Below, one piece after another: positions 36,956 to 45,545 of a stretch of 64,000 bases of DNA. The stretch covers positions 102,674 to 166,673 of the forward strand of contig CAYGWM010000001.1 of NCBI GenBank assembly GCA_964353555.1, in the 5' to 3' direction. Made by a program: the position numbers and the translations under genes. This DNA comes from PR03 sp964353555. Its GTDB lineage: Bacteria; Myxococcota_A; UBA9160; PR03. The notes under the pieces are model-generated. The model was given only the letters and a program-made list of their open reading frames with translations. It was not told the DNA's origin and did no database searches. The stretch's first letter is position 1. Each line of letters starts with the position of its first letter.

Positions 36956-37783
36956 ATGAGTCCCGCACCCGACGTCAAAGCCCACCTCGACCGCATCGAC
37001 CGCGATGGCTACACGATCCTCGCAGGCGTCTTCTCGAAGGACGACGCCGACGCGCTGGTCGCCGATCTCGACCGTCTCGATCGCGAGCTGGGAATCGACT
37101 TCGCGTCGAACGACTTCGAAGGGCGCCGCACGCGGCGCATCTACAACCTGCTGGTACACGGCGCGCGCTACCAGGCGATTCCGACGGATCCGCGCGTGCT
37201 GCCGGTCGTCGATGGTGTGCTCGACCCGGGCTGTCTGGTGTCGTCGCTGTCTTCGATCGCGATCCATCCCGGCGAGCGCGCGCAGCCGATTCACGCCGAC
37301 GATCAGCTGCTGCCGCTGCCGAAGCCGCACGTGCCGACGGTCTGCAACACGATGTGGGCGCTCACCGACTTCACCGAAGAGAACGGCGCCACGCGGCTCG
37401 TCCCGGGTACGCACAAGTCTGGCACGAGCCCGCGCTATGGCACCGACTACGACTCGATCGCGGCCGAGATGCCGAAGGGCAGCGTGCTGGTGTGGCATGG
37501 CAGCTTGTGGCACGGCGGCGGCGCCAATCGCAGCGATGCGGTGCGCGTCGGCATCGCGATGAACTACTGCGCCGGTTGGATCCGGCAACAGGAGAACCAG
37601 CAGCTCGGCATCCCGCGCGAGATCGTGCGCGGCTTCTCGCCGCGCTTGCGCGAGCTGGTCGGCTACGGCGTGTACCGGGCGCTGGTGGGCCACATCGACA
37701 AGCACAGCCCCGTCGAGCTGCTCGGCGACGCCGCTCCGCTCGAAACGGTGTGGGAAGCGGCCGACCGCGTGCGCGAAAAGTAA
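36956..37783 (+). CDS. Phytanoyl-CoA dioxygenase (PhyH) family enzyme
   Basis: A 275-residue Fe(II)/2-oxoglutarate oxygenase. The iron ligands are likely His113-x-Asp115 (PIHADDQLL) and His186 (WHGSLWHGGGANRS), with the 2-oxoglutarate arginine shortly after. GATRLVPGTHKSG is a family motif. It hydroxylates an unknown substrate; PhyH enzymes in bacteria act on fatty acyl, amino-acid and secondary-metabolite substrates. It is 13 nt after the second kinase and is followed by a strong hairpin at 37794-37823. Confidence 0.88.
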   Translation: MSPAPDVKAHLDRIDRDGYTILAGVFSKDDADALVADLDRLDRELGIDFASNDFEGRRTRRIYNLLVHGARYQAIPTDPRVLPVVDGVLDPGCLVSSLSSIAIHPGERAQPIHADDQLLPLPKPHVPTVCNTMWALTDFTEENGATRLVPGTHKSGTSPRYGTDYDSIAAEMPKGSVLVWHGSLWHGGGANRSDAVRVGIAMNYCAGWIRQQENQQLGIPREIVRGFSPRLRELVGYGVYRALVGHIDKHSPVELLGDAAPLETVWEAADRVREK

Positions 37784-37793
37784 CGCGACGCTG

Positions 37794-37823
37794 GGCGGCT
37801 CCCGCGCAAATACGGGAGCCGCC
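37794..37823. terminator. Hairpin between convergent genes
   Basis: GGCGGCTCCCG (37794-37804) and CGGGAGCCGCC (37813-37823) form a perfect 11-bp stem with an 8-nt loop. There is no T-run on either side. Its position between two convergent stops suggests a bidirectional transcription barrier or mRNA 3'-end stabiliser. Confidence 0.5.
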
Positions 37824-37840
37824 GCATAGCCACGTTCGAG

Positions 37841-38377
37841 CTAGATCCGGATCACACCGGTGCGAACGAACTCCGCGAGGCGCGCGCGCTGATCCGGTTC
37901 GAGCAGCGTGTGCAGCTCCTGGAGCGCGGTTGCGACGGCCGTCTCGACGTGACGCGCCGCTGCGCTGCGCAGTTCACCGGCTGAGTCGACTTTCTCTCGC
38001 GTGAACTCGGTCGCTTCGAGCGCATCGGCGAGATCGGCCGCGGCGCGGCGCAGGTCGAGAGCCGCCTGTGCGCGTTCGAGCTTCAGTCGCTCGAGGATGC
38101 GCGCGAGCTGCGCGGTCTGCGCGTCGTCGAGATCGAGCTTGAAGGCGAGGAAGCGCAGTGGCCGGCGTACGCCGAGGCCCGCGCTCGAGATCAGCTCGTC
38201 CTCTTCGAAGCGCCGGTGCGCGAAACGCTGCGCGCGGCGCGCCGCCGCTTCGGCCCAGCGCTGCGAGCGATGCGCGCCGCCGCAATCCGCGCCCGCGAAG
38301 GCCGGATCGAAGTGACGGTCATGCCAGCGCTGGAATCGAGCTTGCCAATGACGGGAATGCCAGGAATGAGAATGCAT
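37841..38377 (-). CDS. Spy/CpxP-like, His-rich periplasmic-type metal-stress protein
   Basis: A 178-residue all-helical protein. The N-terminus is histidine- and tryptophan-rich (HSHSWHSRHWQARFQRWHDR). The helical core FKLDLDDAQTAQLARILERL, with the later LEPDQRARLAEFV, corresponds to the LTxxQ motifs of Spy/CpxP/CnrX-type heavy-metal sensors and chaperones. No signal peptide is visible, so a missed upstream start or a cytoplasmic variant is possible. The His-rich leader suggests Ni, Cu or Zn binding. The 155 bp upstream to the next gene contain a short inverted repeat (GCGCGGAGGC) and nothing else clear. Confidence 0.6.
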   Translation of the reverse strand: MHSHSWHSRHWQARFQRWHDRHFDPAFAGADCGGAHRSQRWAEAAARRAQRFAHRRFEEDELISSAGLGVRRPLRFLAFKLDLDDAQTAQLARILERLKLERAQAALDLRRAAADLADALEATEFTREKVDSAGELRSAAARHVETAVATALQELHTLLEPDQRARLAEFVRTGVIRI

Positions 38378-38532
38378 CGCGAAACTCCTCGCGCGGAGGC
38401 ATGTCGCACTCCGCGGAGCTACGGCGAGGGCAGTATGCCGCGCGCCGACTCGCCACAGCGGCGAGCAGCCAGAGCATGCCTACCTCGGGCACGCTCGGCA
38501 ATGCAGCGCGAGAGCTGCACCGGATGCTGCGG

Positions 38533-39165
38533 TCAGCGCCGCGCCTTGTTCCCGTACAGCGCGGGCAGGAACGCCGCGAGGTAGCTCATCTCTTCGTGGC
38601 AGTGCTTCAGCAGCGCGGGGCCGATGCGATCGGGGACGAGCTGGATGCGCGCTTCCGTTGTACTCGCGAGCTCCGGCGGATCGACGTCGCCGAGCCAGAA
38701 GCGGCTGCGCATCTCGCAACCGTAGCCAGTGTCGCGCACCAGGTGGATCAAATGTCCGCTCCAGACCGGCGTGTCGAGAAGCCCGACACGCGCACACACG
38801 GCCGCCGAGACGCCGGCTTCTTCGAAGCGCATGACGTCGAGCACCTCGGCCGGCTCGCGGAAGCGGATCTTCAACTTGGCGAGTTCGCCGCCGATGGTCT
38901 CGTGCACGTGGTGTTCGCCGCCGACGTAGCGACCCGTCCCGCGCTCGCCCTTCCACTCACACCACACATGATCCTTGGGATGCCACCACTTGTACTGTTC
39001 GGTGGTCTCGAGATAGCCGAACCACCAGGCGACCATGCGCCCCTTGCAGCCGACCATCGCGGTGTGCACCGCTACGTGCAGCTGGCCGTCTTCGAGGCGC
39101 AGATAGCCGGACTCGAACGGCAGGTGACCCGGATCGAGCAGCTGGTTGGCTTCATCGAGCCGCAT
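38533..39165 (-). CDS. PhlG-like (DAPG hydrolase family) protein
   Basis: A 210-residue protein of the 2,4-diacetylphloroglucinol hydrolase fold. Motifs include MVAWWFGYLETTEQYKWWHP, DHVWCEWKG, YVGGEHHVHETIGGE and KHCHEEMSYLAAFLP. The histidines and glutamates of HPKDH, HHVHE and HCHEE are placed like the Zn ligands of PhlG, so C-C bond hydrolysis of an acyl-phenol or similar is plausible. The start codon directly abuts the upstream CaiB-type gene's stop, so the two form an operon. The natural substrate is unknown. Confidence 0.75.
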   Translation of the reverse strand: MRLDEANQLLDPGHLPFESGYLRLEDGQLHVAVHTAMVGCKGRMVAWWFGYLETTEQYKWWHPKDHVWCEWKGERGTGRYVGGEHHVHETIGGELAKLKIRFREPAEVLDVMRFEEAGVSAAVCARVGLLDTPVWSGHLIHLVRDTGYGCEMRSRFWLGDVDPPELASTTEARIQLVPDRIGPALLKHCHEEMSYLAAFLPALYGNKARR

Positions 39166-40347
39166 CTACGGGATCACTCCCTCGCCGCGCAGCAGCGCGC
39201 GCGCTTGTGCTCCGTAGCCGAACTCCGCGAGCACCTCCTCGGTGTGCTCGCCGAGCAGCGGGGCGACTCTGCCTGGCGTCGCGGGCGTCTTGTCGAAGTG
39301 CGCAGCGGGTGCAGCCTGTCGCAGCTTGCCGGCTTTCGGATGTTCCAACTCGATGATGCTGCCGTTGTGCTTCAGCTGCGGATCGTTCAACACGTCCTCG
39401 AGCGAGTTCACCGGACCCACCGGCACCTGCTCGGCGATCAGCCGCTCGAGGATCTGCTGCGTGGGATGCTTGCGGAACTCTTCGTAGAGGATCGCGCCGA
39501 GCGCTTCGAAGTTCTTCGCGCGCTCGAAGAGCGTGAAGCGCGGGTCGTCGCAGAGTTCGGGCCGGCCCAGCGCGCGGAACACGCCGTCCATCTCGGACTG
39601 GCTCGCGGCGAAATAGATCAGATGACCGTCGGCGGTTTCCGTGAGCCGGTAGAGTTCGTAGAGCGTCGGGCCGCCGGTGATGTTCTCGCCGACGAGCGTG
39701 TGGGCCATCATGCCGTCGGGCCACAGGAACGCGAGCGCGACGTCGATCATTGCGATCCGCACGTGCTGACCGCCGGCGCCGCGCGCGCGCGCGAACAGCG
39801 CAGCGGTGATCGCCTGCGCCGCGGTGTAGGCGCTGGCCTTGTCGACGACGACGTGGCGGATCAGGTCGGGGATCGGCACGTCGGGGTTCTTCTGGATCGC
39901 GACGTGACCGGTGAGGCCCTGCAAGATCGGGTCGTAGACGCGGCGATCGCGGTACGGGCCCGATTCGCCATAGCCGCTGACCGAGACGTAGATCAGATCG
40001 GGGCGCACCGCGCGCAGATCGGACTCGGCGATGCCGAGCCGTTCGACGGCGCCCGGGCGGAAGTTCTGCACGAACACATCGGCGCGTTCGACCATCCGGA
40101 GCAACACCTCGCGGCCGCGTGGATTCTTCAAGTCGAGCGCGACGGAGCGCTTGCCGCGATTGCCGTTCGCGAAGAACGCGGAAAGCCCTTCGCGGCGATA
40201 CGGCGCGAGCCGCAACAGGTCGCCGATGCCGGGCGGCTCGACCTTGATCACGTCGGCGCCCTGGTCGGCGAGGATCATCGTGGCGAGCGGTCCGGCCAGA
40301 ATGGCCGAGACGTCGACGACGCGGATTCCATCGAGCGGTCCGGGCAT
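39166..40347 (-). CDS. CaiB/BaiF family CoA transferase
   Basis: A 393-residue class III CoA transferase. It moves CoA between acids (formyl-CoA/oxalate type reaction) through an aspartyl-CoA intermediate. Family motifs are GIRVVDVSAILAGPLATMIL, LADQGADVIKVEPP, NRGKRSVALDLKNPRG, the region VFVQNFRPG with the usual following RLGI, and SVSGYGESGPY. The likely catalytic Asp is in RHVVVDKASAYTA. It is transcribed with the PhlG-like hydrolase, suggesting a catabolic pathway for a ketone or aromatic acid via CoA esters. Confidence 0.92.
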   Translation of the reverse strand: MPGPLDGIRVVDVSAILAGPLATMILADQGADVIKVEPPGIGDLLRLAPYRREGLSAFFANGNRGKRSVALDLKNPRGREVLLRMVERADVFVQNFRPGAVERLGIAESDLRAVRPDLIYVSVSGYGESGPYRDRRVYDPILQGLTGHVAIQKNPDVPIPDLIRHVVVDKASAYTAAQAITAALFARARGAGGQHVRIAMIDVALAFLWPDGMMAHTLVGENITGGPTLYELYRLTETADGHLIYFAASQSEMDGVFRALGRPELCDDPRFTLFERAKNFEALGAILYEEFRKHPTQQILERLIAEQVPVGPVNSLEDVLNDPQLKHNGSIIELEHPKAGKLRQAAPAAHFDKTPATPGRVAPLLGEHTEEVLAEFGYGAQARALLRGEGVIP

Positions 40348-40517
40348 GGGAACTCCTGGTTCGAGCGCCGTGAGTCTACCCTCGAGTGCCAGCCGCGCGG
40401 CGCCAACTGAGATTTGCAGCCGAAGTGCGCATGGAACTAGGCTGGCGCGATGATGTCGACCCCGGAGCCGCGGCGATTCGCATGCGAGCGCGCGGACCGA
40501 CTCGGGAGATCCACACC

Positions 40518-41543
40518 GTGAAACGAACCCTCGCCGTGATCATCGCCGTGGCGGCCTGCATGATCGGCTGCCAGCGAATCATCGACCGCCAGGTCGATCG
40601 CACGCTGACACGCGTGGACGAGAGCGTGCTGCGCTCGCCCGACCTCCAGGTCGTGCTGTGCGGAACGGGATCGCCGCTCGTCGATCCCGATCGGGCGGCG
40701 GCCTGCACCGCGGTGATCGCCGGAGGACACTTCTTCCTGGTGGACGTCGGGCCCGGCAGCGCCAGCGTGGTGAATCTTGCGAACCTGCCGCTCGACCATC
40801 TCGAAGGCGTGCTGCTCACGCATTTCCATTCCGACCACATCGGCGATCTCGGCGAGGCGACGACGCAGAGCTGGATCGCGGGCCGCTCGCAGCCGCTCGA
40901 CGTCTATGGGCCCACCGGCGTCGCGGCGGTCGTCGATGGCTTCGGCGCGGCCTACGCAGCCGACGTGGACGCGCGCGTGCTCCATCACGGCGATTCGTAC
41001 ATGCCGCGTGCCGCGTCCGGGGCGGTTGCACACGAGATCGCGCTTCCAGATTCAGAAGGGCCGCAGGCCGACGCGGTGGTGTTCGATCGCGATGGGCTGC
41101 GCATTACGATGTTCCGCGTCGACCACGATCCGGTGCGGCCGGCGGTCGGCTACCGCTTCGACTTCGGCGGTCGCTCGGTGGTGGTCTCGGGCGATACCAA
41201 GAAGAGCGCGAGCGTCGCGGCCCACGCGAAGGGCGCCGACCTGCTGGTCCACGAAGCGCTCGCCGCGGAGTTCACCGCACGCGCGGTCGAAGGCGCCAAG
41301 CGGCTCGGCATGACGCGGCTCGCCAAGCTGGCCGGCGACATTCCGGGTTATCACACCACGCCGCGTGAGGCCGGCGAGGTGGCTGCGGAAGCGGGCGTCG
41401 CGCATCTGGTGCTGACGCATCTCGTCCCGGCGCCGAACAACTTCATCCTGCGCCGCGCCTTCAAGAGCGGCGCCAGCGAGGCGTTCGGCGGCGAAGTGAC
41501 GGTCGGCGAAGACGGCATGCGCTTCGCGCTCGCGCCGCGCTGA
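40518..41543 (+). CDS. Lipoprotein metallo-beta-lactamase fold hydrolase (RNase Z-like)
   Basis: A 341-residue protein starting at GTG 40518 with a lipoprotein-type signal (LAVIIAVAACMIGC, Cys18). The metal motif is THFHSDHIGDLG (His102, His104, Asp106, His107). The further ligands are in SGDTKKSASV and LTHLVPAP. The overall order is that of RNase Z/arylsulfatase-like MBL proteins. Surface attachment argues for hydrolysis of an extracytoplasmic ester rather than tRNA processing. An upstream ATG at 40386 would bury the signal peptide 44 residues in and is rejected. Confidence 0.82.
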   Translation: MKRTLAVIIAVAACMIGCQRIIDRQVDRTLTRVDESVLRSPDLQVVLCGTGSPLVDPDRAAACTAVIAGGHFFLVDVGPGSASVVNLANLPLDHLEGVLLTHFHSDHIGDLGEATTQSWIAGRSQPLDVYGPTGVAAVVDGFGAAYAADVDARVLHHGDSYMPRAASGAVAHEIALPDSEGPQADAVVFDRDGLRITMFRVDHDPVRPAVGYRFDFGGRSVVVSGDTKKSASVAAHAKGADLLVHEALAAEFTARAVEGAKRLGMTRLAKLAGDIPGYHTTPREAGEVAAEAGVAHLVLTHLVPAPNNFILRRAFKSGASEAFGGEVTVGEDGMRFALAPR

Positions 41544-41603
41544 AAAAACGGCGAGCTCTCGGCTAAGCTGCGCCCGCTCGATCCCACGAAGGAGAAACCC
41601 CCG

Positions 41604-42641
41604 ATGTCTTCCCTCCGCCTTGGTCTCACCGCCGGCTACTCCGGCGCCAGCATGCAGATCAATCGCGAGCTGATCCTCGAGGCCGAGCGCCTTGGATTCT
41701 GGTCGGTGTGGAGCGCCGAAGCGTACGGCTCGGACGCCGTCTCCCCGCTCGCCTACATCGCCGCGTTCACCACCAAGATCAAGCTCGGCACTGCGATCAT
41801 GCAGATGCCGGCGCGTACGCCCGCGATGACCGCGATGACCGCGATGACGATCGACGCGATGTCGGGCGGCCGCTTCATCCTCGGCCTCGGTCCGTCGGGC
41901 GCGCAGGTGGTCGAAGGCTGGCACGGTGTTGCGTATGGCAAGCCGCTGACGCGCACGCGTGAGTACATCTCGATCATCCGCCAGATCCTGGCGCGCGAGG
42001 CGCCGCTCGAGCACAAGGGCGAGCACTACCAGATCCCGTACACGGGCCCCGGTGCGACCGGTCTCGGCAAGCCGCTGAAGAGCATCCTGCACGGCCGCAA
42101 GGACATGGAGATCTACACCGCGTCGATCGGCCCGGCCGGAATCGAGTGCAGCGCCGAGGTCGCCGACGGACTGATCCCCGTCTGGATGAATCCGGAGCGC
42201 TTCGATCTGATGACGCCGCACCTCGACGCAGGCTTCAAGAAGGCCGGTGGCGGCAAGTCGCTCGCGAACTTCGACGTCGCGCCATTCGTCACGTGCATCC
42301 TCGGCGACGACGTCGAGAAGTGCCGGATGCCGGTGAAGGGCATGCTGGCGCTGTACATCGGCGGCATGGGCGCGCGCGGCAAGAACTTCTACAACGACTA
42401 CGCGAAGCGACTCGGCTACGAAGCAGAGGCCGTGAAGATCCAGGACCTCTACCTCGCCGGGAAGAAGGCCGAGGCGATGGCGCTGGTGCCGAACGAGCTG
42501 GTCGACGCGATCGCGCTGATCGGTCCGAAGGAGCGCATCCGCGATCGCCTGGAAGTCTGGAAGGCATCGCCGGTGAAGACGTTGCTGGTCGGCGCCGGTC
42601 AGCCCGAAGCGCTGCGGGTTCTCGCGGAACTCGCGCTCTAG
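41604..42641 (+). CDS. LLM-class F420-dependent oxidoreductase
   Basis: A 345-residue TIM-barrel enzyme of the luciferase-like group. Segments include LILEAERLGFWSVWSAEAYG, LGTAIMQMPARTPAMTAMTA, LDAMSGGRF-like MTIDAMSGGRFILGLGPSG and QVVEGWHGVAYGKPL, which is close to F420-dependent MER-like enzymes and their actinobacterial relatives. AAGGAG lies 11 nt before the ATG. The substrate is unknown. It is unrelated in detail to the LLM protein at 21.8 kb. A family A repeat separates it from bioA. Confidence 0.9.
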   Translation: MSSLRLGLTAGYSGASMQINRELILEAERLGFWSVWSAEAYGSDAVSPLAYIAAFTTKIKLGTAIMQMPARTPAMTAMTAMTIDAMSGGRFILGLGPSGAQVVEGWHGVAYGKPLTRTREYISIIRQILAREAPLEHKGEHYQIPYTGPGATGLGKPLKSILHGRKDMEIYTASIGPAGIECSAEVADGLIPVWMNPERFDLMTPHLDAGFKKAGGGKSLANFDVAPFVTCILGDDVEKCRMPVKGMLALYIGGMGARGKNFYNDYAKRLGYEAEAVKIQDLYLAGKKAEAMALVPNELVDAIALIGPKERIRDRLEVWKASPVKTLLVGAGQPEALRVLAELAL

Positions 42642-42648
42642 CCGGCCT

Positions 42649-42693
42649 CATGAACCTCGCCGCTCGCCTCCGGCTCGCTACGCGGGAATCGGG
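42649..42693 (+). repeat. Dispersed repeat A, copy before bioA
   Basis: CATGAACCTCGCCGCTCGCC followed by TCCGGCTCGCTACGCGGGA and ATCGGG, the same 45-bp layout and orientation as 30256-30300. It occupies most of the 76-bp gap between the LLM gene and bioA. Confidence 0.8.
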
Positions 42694-42717
42694 CTCCGCG
42701 CTTCGCACGCGCGGCTC

Positions 42718-44046
42718 ATGACGATCGATCGCGACCGCATCGTCGCTCTCGACAAGCGGCGGGTCTGGCACCCGTACACATCGATGGACGAGTACGCGGC
42801 GAACGTCGATCCGATCGTCGTGGTGCGCGCCGAGGGCGCGCGCCTGTTCGACGCCGATGGGCGTAGCTATCTCGACGCCAATTCGTCGTGGTGGGTGGCT
42901 TCGCTCGGTCACAACCACCCGCGCCTCGTCGCGGCGCTGGAGCGACAGGCGCGCGAGAACTGCCACAGCGCGCTCGCCGGGATGACCCACGCGCCGGCGG
43001 CGGAGCTGGCAGACGCGCTCTGCGCCATCGCGCCCCGCCATCTGGAGCGCGTGTTCTTCAGCGACGACGGCTCGACGGCGGTGGAGGTCGCGCTGAAGCT
43101 CGCCATTCAATACTGGGCGCAGAACGGGCGGCCAGAGCGCACGCGCTTCGTCGCGCTCGACGGCGATTTCCACGGCGAGACGATCGGCGCGACGGCGATC
43201 GGCGGTGTAGAGCTGTTCCGCCGCCCGTTCGCCGGCGTGCTTGCCGAATGCTTCCACGTGCCGTCGCCCGGCGATCCTGCGGTTGCGTTGGAGCCCGCCA
43301 TCGACGCGCTCGCCGACCTGCTGCGCCGCGAGTCGGACACGATCGCGTGCGTCGTGGTGGAACCGATCGTGCAGGGCGCCGCCGGCATGTGGATGCACGA
43401 TCCCGCGTACCTGCGCGCCGCGCGCGAACTATGCGACCGCCACGACGTGCTGCTGGTCGCCGACGAAGTCTTCACCGGCTACGGCCGCAGCGGTCCGATG
43501 TGGGCGTGCCAGCACGCGGACATTGCGCCGGATCTGCTCTGCACCGCGAAGGGATTCTCGGGCGGGATGCTGCCGATGGCGGCGACACTCGCGACGGAGC
43601 GCGTCTTCGCCGGCTTCCTCGGCGGCCGCGAGCGCGCCTTCTACTACGGGCACTCGTTCTGCGGCAATCCGCTCGGCGCGGCGGTCGCGCTCGAAGTACT
43701 GCGCGTCTACGAAGACGAGCGCGTGCTCGAACGCGCGCGGCCGAAGGCGGCGCGCATCGCCGATGCGTTCGCGAAGCTCGGCGCATTGCCCGGCGCCCTG
43801 CGCACGCGCGCGCTCGGCATGATCGGCGCACTCGATCTCGCGGGCGAAGGCGGCTACCTCGCCGACGCAGGCTGGCGCGTCTACGAAGAGGCGCGACGCC
43901 GTGGCGCGTATCTGCGTCCGCTCGGCAACGTGATCTACGTGGCGCCGCCGCTGAACATCGACGACACCGATCTCGATGCACTGCTGACGATCGTCTCCGA
44001 AAGCGTTGCCGCCGTGCTCGGCGCAGGCGCGCGAGGACCCGCATGA
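42718..44046 (+). CDS. bioA: Adenosylmethionine-8-amino-7-oxononanoate aminotransferase
   Basis: A 442-residue class III aminotransferase of biotin synthesis, using SAM as amino donor to make DAPA. BioA hallmarks are VWHPYTSM near the start, LDANSSWWVASLGHNHP, GMTHAPA, DGDFHGETIGATAIG, ADEVFTGYGRSGPM, the PLP lysine in CTAKGFSGGMLPM, and YYGHSFCGNPLGAA. No other bio gene is in the window. The stop overlaps the DUF3179 start as ATGA. Confidence 0.95.
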   Translation: MTIDRDRIVALDKRRVWHPYTSMDEYAANVDPIVVVRAEGARLFDADGRSYLDANSSWWVASLGHNHPRLVAALERQARENCHSALAGMTHAPAAELADALCAIAPRHLERVFFSDDGSTAVEVALKLAIQYWAQNGRPERTRFVALDGDFHGETIGATAIGGVELFRRPFAGVLAECFHVPSPGDPAVALEPAIDALADLLRRESDTIACVVVEPIVQGAAGMWMHDPAYLRAARELCDRHDVLLVADEVFTGYGRSGPMWACQHADIAPDLLCTAKGFSGGMLPMAATLATERVFAGFLGGRERAFYYGHSFCGNPLGAAVALEVLRVYEDERVLERARPKAARIADAFAKLGALPGALRTRALGMIGALDLAGEGGYLADAGWRVYEEARRRGAYLRPLGNVIYVAPPLNIDDTDLDALLTIVSESVAAVLGAGARGPA

Positions 44047-45083
44047 AGATCAGCTCGCTCGCCTCGCTGGCATTCACGCTCGCGCTGCTGATCGGCGGCT
44101 CGTCGCGCGCAGCGGAAGAGAATCCCGTTGCGAAGCCGGAGCGCGCCGCGCCGGCGGTCGAAGCTCCGAAGGCTCCGCTGCCGATCGAGCAGGATCCGAA
44201 GCAGCTCTACGGTTTCAAGGTCACGCGGCAGCTAGTGGCTCCCGAGAAGATCATCGCAGGCGGCCCCGGTCGCGATGGTATCCACGCGGTCGATTCGCCC
44301 ACCTTCGCAGGCCCGGAATTGGCCGAGGCGATCGGACCCGATACGCCGGTTCTCGGTGTTTCGATCGAGGGTGACGCGCGCGCCTATCTCAGCCCGATCC
44401 TCGAGTATCACCAGGTCGTGAACGATAGCGTCGGCGGCGTTCCGATCGCCGTCACCTACGACCCTCTCACCGGCGCGCCGCTCGCGTGGAAGCGCCGCAT
44501 CGACGGTCGCACGCTCCGCTTCGGTGTGTCGGGACTGCTCTACAACTCGGGATTCGTGCTCTACGACCACGAAACCGAGAGCCTGTGGTCGCAGTTCGAC
44601 GGTCGCGCGATTGCGGGTCCGCTGGCGGGCAAGACACTCGAAGCGGTGCCGCTGCGGCAGCAGGACTTCGGGAGCTGGCTCGTGCGCGAGCCGAAGACCC
44701 GGATCCTGATCCCGCCCGAACCGAATCACTACGACTACAACGAGAGCGCCTACGCGGCCTACGCCGAGAAGGACGGCGGCCCGTTCCCGGTGGAAGCGCG
44801 AGATCGGCGTTTCCACGCGAAGGAGCTGGTGGTCGGTGTCGTCGTGAACGGCAACGCGCGCGCGTACCTGGCGTCGCTCCTCAGCGCGAACGGCGGCCGC
44901 GCGGAAGACGAGATCGACGGCAAGAAGATCGTCGTCCGCTACGACAAGGCGCGTGGCGTCTTCGAGTGGGACGTACCAGCCGGCGTGACGGTCACCGAGT
45001 CGTACTGGTTTGCCTGGAAGGCGTTCCATCCCGACACGACGATCTGGAAGGATCCAGGGACCGTGAAGGGGCGCGAGCCGTAG
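44043..45083 (+). CDS. Secreted DUF3179 domain protein
   Basis: A 346-residue protein with a signal peptide (SLASLAFTLALLIGGSSRAAE). The rest matches DUF3179: IHAVDSPTFAGPELAEAI, LGVSIEGDARAYLSPILEYH, VNDSVGGVPIAVTYDPLTG and FGVSGLLYNSGFVLYDHETE. The conserved histidine and tyrosine-rich positions are present, but no reaction is established for the family. It is tightly coupled to bioA. The charged region of residues 25-50 is a low-complexity linker. Confidence 0.85.
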   Translation: MKISSLASLAFTLALLIGGSSRAAEENPVAKPERAAPAVEAPKAPLPIEQDPKQLYGFKVTRQLVAPEKIIAGGPGRDGIHAVDSPTFAGPELAEAIGPDTPVLGVSIEGDARAYLSPILEYHQVVNDSVGGVPIAVTYDPLTGAPLAWKRRIDGRTLRFGVSGLLYNSGFVLYDHETESLWSQFDGRAIAGPLAGKTLEAVPLRQQDFGSWLVREPKTRILIPPEPNHYDYNESAYAAYAEKDGGPFPVEARDRRFHAKELVVGVVVNGNARAYLASLLSANGGRAEDEIDGKKIVVRYDKARGVFEWDVPAGVTVTESYWFAWKAFHPDTTIWKDPGTVKGREP

Positions 45084-45105
45084 CGAGACCTCGTGTTGCT
45101 CGCTG

Positions 45106-45142
45106 AATAACCTGACGGAAAATGACCTGACGCCCGGCACCG
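45106..45142 (+). repeat. Dispersed repeat B, copy 2
   Basis: AATAACCTGACGGAAAATG followed by ACCTGACGCCCGGCACCG. It lies between the convergent DUF3179 and DoxX genes and has the same orientation as copy 1. The 3' boundary GCCCGGCACCG is shared by all copies. Confidence 0.8.
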
Positions 45143-45145
45143 GCT

Positions 45146-45523
45146 TCAGTCGCCGTCGGCGCTCCAGATGCCGGCGCCGTGGGCGGCGATGAAGAGGAAG
45201 GCGAAGCAGTAGAGGAGGGCCATTTCGCCGCCGTTGATGATCGGATGGAACGCCTTCGTGCCGTGCGCCATCCAGTAGGCCGACGCCATCAAGCCGCTGC
45301 AGACGAAGGCGGCCCAGCGCGTCATGAAGCCCACCGCGATCAGCGCGCCACCGACGAGCTCGATGCTGCCGGCGACCCAGAGCACGAACGGCGGCGCTTC
45401 GGCCGGCGCACCGCCGAAGAGGCCAAAGATCTTCTGAAGGCCGTGACTCATGAAGAGCAGCCCGAAGATGATGCGCATCACGGCGTAGGCTTGCGGAGCG
45501 TAGGGCTTCATGAAAGCTGCCAT
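45146..45523 (-). CDS. DoxX family membrane protein
   Basis: A 125-residue protein with four predicted helices. DoxX features are YAVMRIIFGLLFMSHGLQKI, WVAGSIELVGGALIAVGF, WAAFVCSGLMASAYWMAH and ALLYCFAFLFIAAHG. Members are linked to quinone or redox-linked membrane processes, but functions vary. It lies 22 nt after the amidase stop on the same strand and ends 3 bp from repeat B. Confidence 0.9.
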   Translation of the reverse strand: MAAFMKPYAPQAYAVMRIIFGLLFMSHGLQKIFGLFGGAPAEAPPFVLWVAGSIELVGGALIAVGFMTRWAAFVCSGLMASAYWMAHGTKAFHPIINGGEMALLYCFAFLFIAAHGAGIWSADGD

Positions 45524-45545
45524 GGATCTCTCTCCTCGCGCGGAT

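Noticed and set aside
34024..36996. A 990-codon open frame antisense to the second kinase
   Set aside because: Long antisense frames arise from high-GC third positions. The kinase on the plus strand has full domain motifs; the antisense product has none.
38319..38501. Minus-strand frame with LPSVPEVGMLWLLAAVA resembling a PEP-CTERM tail
   Set aside because: It has no signal peptide or body, overlaps the start of the Spy-like gene, and has VPEV rather than VPEP. A chance resemblance is likelier.
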